Shown here in pieces: positions 33,105 through 36,766 of a DNA stretch of 36,766 nucleotides; the stretch's first letter is position 1; the number at the start of each line of letters is the position of its first letter. The translations under genes were made by a program, and so were the position numbers. The stretch is from SZUA-254 sp031379665 (GTDB lineage Bacteria; Bacteroidota; Ignavibacteria; UBA10030; SZUA-254): the NCBI GenBank assembly GCA_031379665.1, contig JANNFI010000129.1, positions 1 through 36,766 on the forward strand. Reading direction: 5' to 3'. The notes under the pieces were generated by a model that was not told the DNA's origin, did not search any database, and saw only the letters and a program-made list of their open reading frames with translations.

Positions 33105-35180
33105 ATGAAACCACTCTTCCTGATCCTCGTCGCCGCCGTCCTCGTGTCGACGGCACTTCGCGCGGCGCAACACACTATCAACTCCGCCGGGTTCACCTTC
33201 TCGCCCACGGTCCTCAACGTCTCACCGGGCGATACCATCGTCTTCTCCATTTCAGGAAGCCATAACGCGGTCCAGGTGGCCCAATCGACCTGGAACGTCA
33301 ACGGGTCTCTCCCCCTGTCCGGCGGTTTCACTGTGCCCTTCGGCGGCGGATCGATCGTCCTGACCGACACCGGGACGCATTTCTACATCTGTACGCCGCA
33401 CATCTCCCTCGGTATGAAGGGGAGGATCATCGTCAACCCGCCGCCGCCGCCCACGACCACGATCACGCTCAATTCCCTCGCAGATCAGGACGGGCTCCAC
33501 GGGACGACCACGGACAGAGTCGCGAAAAATTGGGGGCTTAAGCTGTACCAGGATTCCATCGGTTCGGGGATCGTCCTCGACTCGATCGCCTCCGGGACGA
33601 CGCTCGCCGTGGCGGGCCTCGGGGCGGGCACCTACGTGGCTTTCGAGAACGACAGTGCTTCGTGGTCGCACATCTCGCTGATCGTCGACGGGGTGCCGCA
33701 GGGCGCCACCTCGCAGGGGAGCTGGACCTTTACGGTCCCGGCGGGGGAAACCCACTCCGTGAGCTTCGTCAACACCGTGCCGAACATGATCATCAACAGC
33801 GGCCTGGCGTTCACCCCGGACACACTCACGGTGGACGTCGGGGACACGGTCTGGTTTGTGCTCACCCCGGGCCATCTGGTGCGTGAAGTCTCCCAAGCCA
33901 CCTGGCTCGCCAACGGCACGGCATCCAACGGCGGCTTCAACCTGCCCACCGGCGGCGGATCGTCCGTTGCCGAGGCGGGCGGCATCGTTTACTACGTTTG
34001 CGTCGCGCACGCCGGTTCCGGCAGCAAGGGTCTGGTGATGGTCAACCCAATCCCGCCATCGACCATCACGCTGAACTCTTTCGCCGACCAGGACGGCAGC
34101 CACGCGACGGCCGCCGACCGGATCGGGAAGACCTGGTCGATGAGACTCTACCAGGATTCCGTGGGGTCGGGTATCGTCGTGGACAGCGTCAACTCCGCCT
34201 CGTCGCTCGTCGTCGGGGGCCTCGCACCGGGAGTCTACGTCGCGGTCGAGGCCGACAGCGCCCCCTGGACACACATCTCCCAGACCGTCGATGGCGCTCC
34301 GCAGGGCGCCACCGCGGCGACATCGCGGTCATTCTCAGTCGGCTCAGGGGAATCGCGGACGGTCGATTTCATCAACCACGTCCCGAACATGATCATCAGC
34401 AGCGGCTTCGCGTTTTCTCCCGAAACGCTCTCGGTGGACAGCGGTGAGACCGTCTGGTTCGTCCTCGACTCCCAACACACCGCCCGTGAAGTGGATTCCG
34501 CGGCTTGGGTCGCGAACGACACCCTCTCGAACGGCGGATTCGACCTCCCCGAAGGAGGGGGGGCCGCGCAGATGAACGTCGCCGGGGTGGCGTACTACGT
34601 CTGTGTTCCGCACGCCTCCGGCGGCATGAAGGGGATCATCAGCGTGGTCGTGCAACCGTCACAGGGCGCCCTGAGCGATACGGTCGCCGACGGCTGGAAC
34701 CTCCTTTCCTATCCATACCTGATGGAGGATACGGTGGTGTCGGCGCTCTATCCGGCCGCGTCGACGCCCGCATACATTTATGAATCAGGCTACACGACGC
34801 GCACGTCGATCGGGAACGGCCCGGGGTACTGGATCAAGTTGAACGGTGCACAGGTCCTCGAGCTCTCGGGGCTCCTCGTGGAGTCCGACACGATCCCGGT
34901 CGCGCAGGGGTGGAACATCGTCGGCACGATCAGCGAGCCGGTCGGGACGGCATCGATCGTCAGCGTCCCCCCGGGCCTCGTGACGTCGTCATTCTACGGA
35001 TATGACGCAGGTTATCTCTCCGCCGACACCCTCCGGCCCGGCAGGGGTTACTGGGTGAAGGTCTCTGCGGCCGGTTCCCTGATCATTTCCTCCGCACCCG
35101 GAGCAGCCCCGGCGGCCGGCCGGTTCCGCGATCTTCCCGACGGTGTGTCCCGTGGGACCGGTCATAAACCAAATCATTGA
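33105..35180 (+). CDS. Exported protein with three pseudoazurin-like cupredoxin domains
   Basis: A 691-residue exported protein. After a signal peptide (MKPLFLILVAAVLVSTALRA) it has three blue-copper-type domains separated by two ~100-residue beta-sandwich modules (ITLNSxADQDG... type, CnaB-like). Domain 1 has His53, Cys96, His99 and Met104 (YICTPHISLGMKG, the pseudoazurin ligand loop). Domain 2 has His257, Cys299 and His302 but Ser307 where Met is expected. Domain 3 has His458, Cys500, His503 and Met508. A final ~145-residue domain contains two copies of GWN...GYW (DGWNLLSYPYL, PGYWIKL; QGWNIVGTIS, RGYWVKV). In related bacteria this domain precedes a T9SS tail, but none is present here. The start at 33105 begins the signal peptide; the longer frame from 32892 is promoter DNA. 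A paralogue follows 41 bases later. Copper binding is predicted from the ligands; electron transfer or copper storage is inferred. Confidence 0.88.
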   Translation: MKPLFLILVAAVLVSTALRAAQHTINSAGFTFSPTVLNVSPGDTIVFSISGSHNAVQVAQSTWNVNGSLPLSGGFTVPFGGGSIVLTDTGTHFYICTPHISLGMKGRIIVNPPPPPTTTITLNSLADQDGLHGTTTDRVAKNWGLKLYQDSIGSGIVLDSIASGTTLAVAGLGAGTYVAFENDSASWSHISLIVDGVPQGATSQGSWTFTVPAGETHSVSFVNTVPNMIINSGLAFTPDTLTVDVGDTVWFVLTPGHLVREVSQATWLANGTASNGGFNLPTGGGSSVAEAGGIVYYVCVAHAGSGSKGLVMVNPIPPSTITLNSFADQDGSHATAADRIGKTWSMRLYQDSVGSGIVVDSVNSASSLVVGGLAPGVYVAVEADSAPWTHISQTVDGAPQGATAATSRSFSVGSGESRTVDFINHVPNMIISSGFAFSPETLSVDSGETVWFVLDSQHTAREVDSAAWVANDTLSNGGFDLPEGGGAAQMNVAGVAYYVCVPHASGGMKGIISVVVQPSQGALSDTVADGWNLLSYPYLMEDTVVSALYPAASTPAYIYESGYTTRTSIGNGPGYWIKLNGAQVLELSGLLVESDTIPVAQGWNIVGTISEPVGTASIVSVPPGLVTSSFYGYDAGYLSADTLRPGRGYWVKVSAAGSLIISSAPGAAPAAGRFRDLPDGVSRGTGHKPNH

Positions 35181-35221
35181 TTCTTCAGTACTCAGTAAAA
35201 CTGGTTGGAAAGGAACGTTCG

Positions 35222-36685
35222 ATGAAACACCTGATGTTGATCGCGTTACTCACCATCGCGGCGGCTAGTCCGGTCGCGGCCACCAAGCACACCGTCACGT
35301 TCTCCGGCCTCACGTTTTCACCCTCGCTGCTGACGATCGACGAAGGGGATACTGTCGAATTCGTTCTCTCCGGCATCCACAACTCGCGGGAAGTCAGCCA
35401 GTCCACCTGGAACGCCAATGGTACGACGGCCCTCGGGGGAGGGTTCTCCGTCCCGTTCGGCGGCGGGGAAGTCGTCCCTTCGGGCGCCGACACCCATTGG
35501 TACGTCTGCACGAATCACGTGTTATCGGGGATGAAGGGAAGAATCGTCGTCAACCCGCTGGTGGCCCCCCCGTCAAGCATCACGATCAACTCGATCGTGG
35601 ACCGCGACGGGAACATCGGCACGCTCGCCGACCGGGTGGGGAAGAACTGGTCGATGAAAGTGTTCAAGGATTCGATCGGCTCCGGGATCGTCCTCGATTC
35701 CGTGGCATCGGGATGGACCCTCGTCGTCGATTCCCTCGACGCGGGCACCTACGTGGCCGTGGAGGCTGACAGCGGATACTGGACTCACATTTCGCAGACT
35801 GTCGACGGCTCGCCGCTCGGCCTGACGTCGCTCAACTTCCGCCAGATGGTGATCGGCGCCGGAGAGGACCACACGCTCGATTTTCTGAACTACTCGAACA
35901 ACGTCATCATCAGCAGCGGGTTCACGTTCGAGCCGGAAACCCTCACCGTCGACAGCTCCGACACCGTGCGTTTCGTCCTTGATCCGATGCATAACGCGCG
36001 CGAGGTTGATTCACTCACCTGGCTCGCCGACGACACGCTGTCGAACGGCGGCTTCGAAACGCCGTACGGCGGGGGTGACATCATCCCTCCCCAACCGGGG
36101 ACCTACCGGTATGTCTGTGTCCCCCACGGGTCGGGCGGGATGAAGGGGATCATCGTGGTGAAGCCGCGCGGGGCGCTCCAGCTCGACGTGGCTGATGGTT
36201 GGAACCTGCTCTCGATGCCGTACGTTCCGGTCGACGGCAGCGTCGGGGTCGTGTATCCCACGGCGACATCAGCGGCGTTCATCTACCAGGGGAGCTACCA
36301 GTCGCAGGCGGTGGTCGGCCCGGGTGCCGGGTATTGGGTGAAATTCGGCGGCGCCCAGTCGGTCGACCTTGACGGGGGCCTGCTGCTCGTCGATACGGTG
36401 GACGTCTCGCAGGGATGGAACATCATCGGAACGATCAGCGACCCGGTGCCGGTCGCGTCGATCGTGAGCGATCCGGGCGGGCTCGTGACCTCGGCCTTTT
36501 ACGGATACAACCTCGGTTATTTCACCGAGGATACTCTGCAACCGGGGTATGGATACTGGGTGAAGGTCAGCGGCCCGGGTGTCCTCATCCTCGACTCCTC
36601 GCCGGCGATGGCTCCTGCTTCGGGAAGGATTCGGATCATCCCCGGCGCCGAGATACCGCCTGCCGGGACCCCGCAGAAAGAATAA
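35222..36685 (+). CDS. Exported protein with two pseudoazurin-like cupredoxin domains
   Basis: A 487-residue paralogue of the preceding gene. It has a signal peptide (MKHLMLIALLTIAAASPVAA), cupredoxin domain 1 (His53, Cys96, His99, Met104), one CnaB-like spacer, cupredoxin domain 2 (His257, Cys299, His302, Met307) and the double GWN...GYW domain. Ligand positions coincide exactly with the first two domains of its neighbour, so the pair arose by duplication with gain or loss of one module. Both copper sites are complete. AAGGA lies about eight bases before the ATG at 35222. There is no T9SS sorting tail; the protein ends in GAEIPPAGTPQKE. The two genes are almost certainly co-transcribed. The remaining 81 bases to the window end show no gene. 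Confidence 0.88.
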   Translation: MKHLMLIALLTIAAASPVAATKHTVTFSGLTFSPSLLTIDEGDTVEFVLSGIHNSREVSQSTWNANGTTALGGGFSVPFGGGEVVPSGADTHWYVCTNHVLSGMKGRIVVNPLVAPPSSITINSIVDRDGNIGTLADRVGKNWSMKVFKDSIGSGIVLDSVASGWTLVVDSLDAGTYVAVEADSGYWTHISQTVDGSPLGLTSLNFRQMVIGAGEDHTLDFLNYSNNVIISSGFTFEPETLTVDSSDTVRFVLDPMHNAREVDSLTWLADDTLSNGGFETPYGGGDIIPPQPGTYRYVCVPHGSGGMKGIIVVKPRGALQLDVADGWNLLSMPYVPVDGSVGVVYPTATSAAFIYQGSYQSQAVVGPGAGYWVKFGGAQSVDLDGGLLLVDTVDVSQGWNIIGTISDPVPVASIVSDPGGLVTSAFYGYNLGYFTEDTLQPGYGYWVKVSGPGVLILDSSPAMAPASGRIRIIPGAEIPPAGTPQKE

Positions 36686-36766
36686 CAGCCGGCGGCCTCG
36701 CCCGGGCGATAAGCGTCACCCGGTGTCGCACTTCATCATCCTGTAACGAAGGTGAAGCGCGTCCCC

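Noticed and set aside
33252..34274. 340-codon open frame on the minus strand
   Set aside because: Antisense to the cupredoxin gene; no signal peptide, motif or ribosome site.

Overview
The window is about 60% GC, gene-dense bacterial DNA. It looks like a fragment of a chromosome from the Bacteroidota/Ignavibacteriota side of the FCB group. The main evidence is two large secreted proteins that end in a type IX secretion (T9SS) sorting domain with the motif NYPNPFNPTTTI, which is typical of Ignavibacteria-like lineages. PKD/Ig-rich surface proteins, BNR-repeat proteins, a DPP-IV-type peptidase and MacB-like permeases paired with an NtrC-type regulator fit the same group. I see no rRNA, tRNA, CRISPR array, insertion sequence or phage gene. 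The species cannot be named from this sequence alone.

Layout. 1-2513 (+): 3' part of a membrane-anchored spermidine-synthase-like protein with TPRs. 2584-4887 (+): secreted DPP-IV family peptidase. 5001-12253 (-): a six-gene operon reading HlyD-like adaptor, ABC ATPase, two MacB/FtsX-type permeases, sigma-54 response regulator, sensor histidine kinase. It is preceded by a near-consensus sigma-54 promoter and a perfect CTGTCCG-N4-CGGACAG palindrome, so it may be autoregulated. 12478-14826 (-): secreted GH18 glycosidase with T9SS tail. 15243-15839 (+): uracil/mismatch DNA glycosylase-like protein. 15925-17625 (+): a SEC-C/His-repeat membrane protein followed 12 bases later by a YchF-type ATPase. 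17682-18269 (+): small exported, probably beta-barrel protein. 18860-24718 (+): 1952-residue PKD/Ig surface protein with T9SS tail, closed by a strong terminator. 24923-27185 (+): catalase with a histone-like tail, then beta-carbonic anhydrase, from a consensus-like sigma-70 promoter and closed by a bidirectional terminator. 31334-27327 (-): LolA-like protein plus a 1065-residue BNR/sortilin-like exported protein. 32728-31535 (-): DEAD-box RNA helicase with its own terminator. 33105-36685 (+): two tandem paralogous exported proteins built from repeated pseudoazurin-like cupredoxin domains.

Most novel candidate: the cupredoxin pair at 33105-36685. Together they carry five blue-copper-type domains, four with the full His-Cys-His-Met set and one with the axial Met replaced by Ser. 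The domains alternate with small beta-sandwich modules and end in a GWNLLS-type domain. This suggests an exported multi-copper electron-transfer or copper-binding chain. The other system worth testing is the sigma-54/NtrC-controlled ABC exporter. A second copy of its palindrome core (TGTCC-N6-GGACA) lies upstream of the cupredoxin pair, which hints at a shared regulon, but this is only an inference.

Many long open frames on the opposite strand are by-products of GC-rich codon usage and are not annotated. Several starts were moved inward where a Shine-Dalgarno sequence, signal peptide or stop-start overlap supports it.
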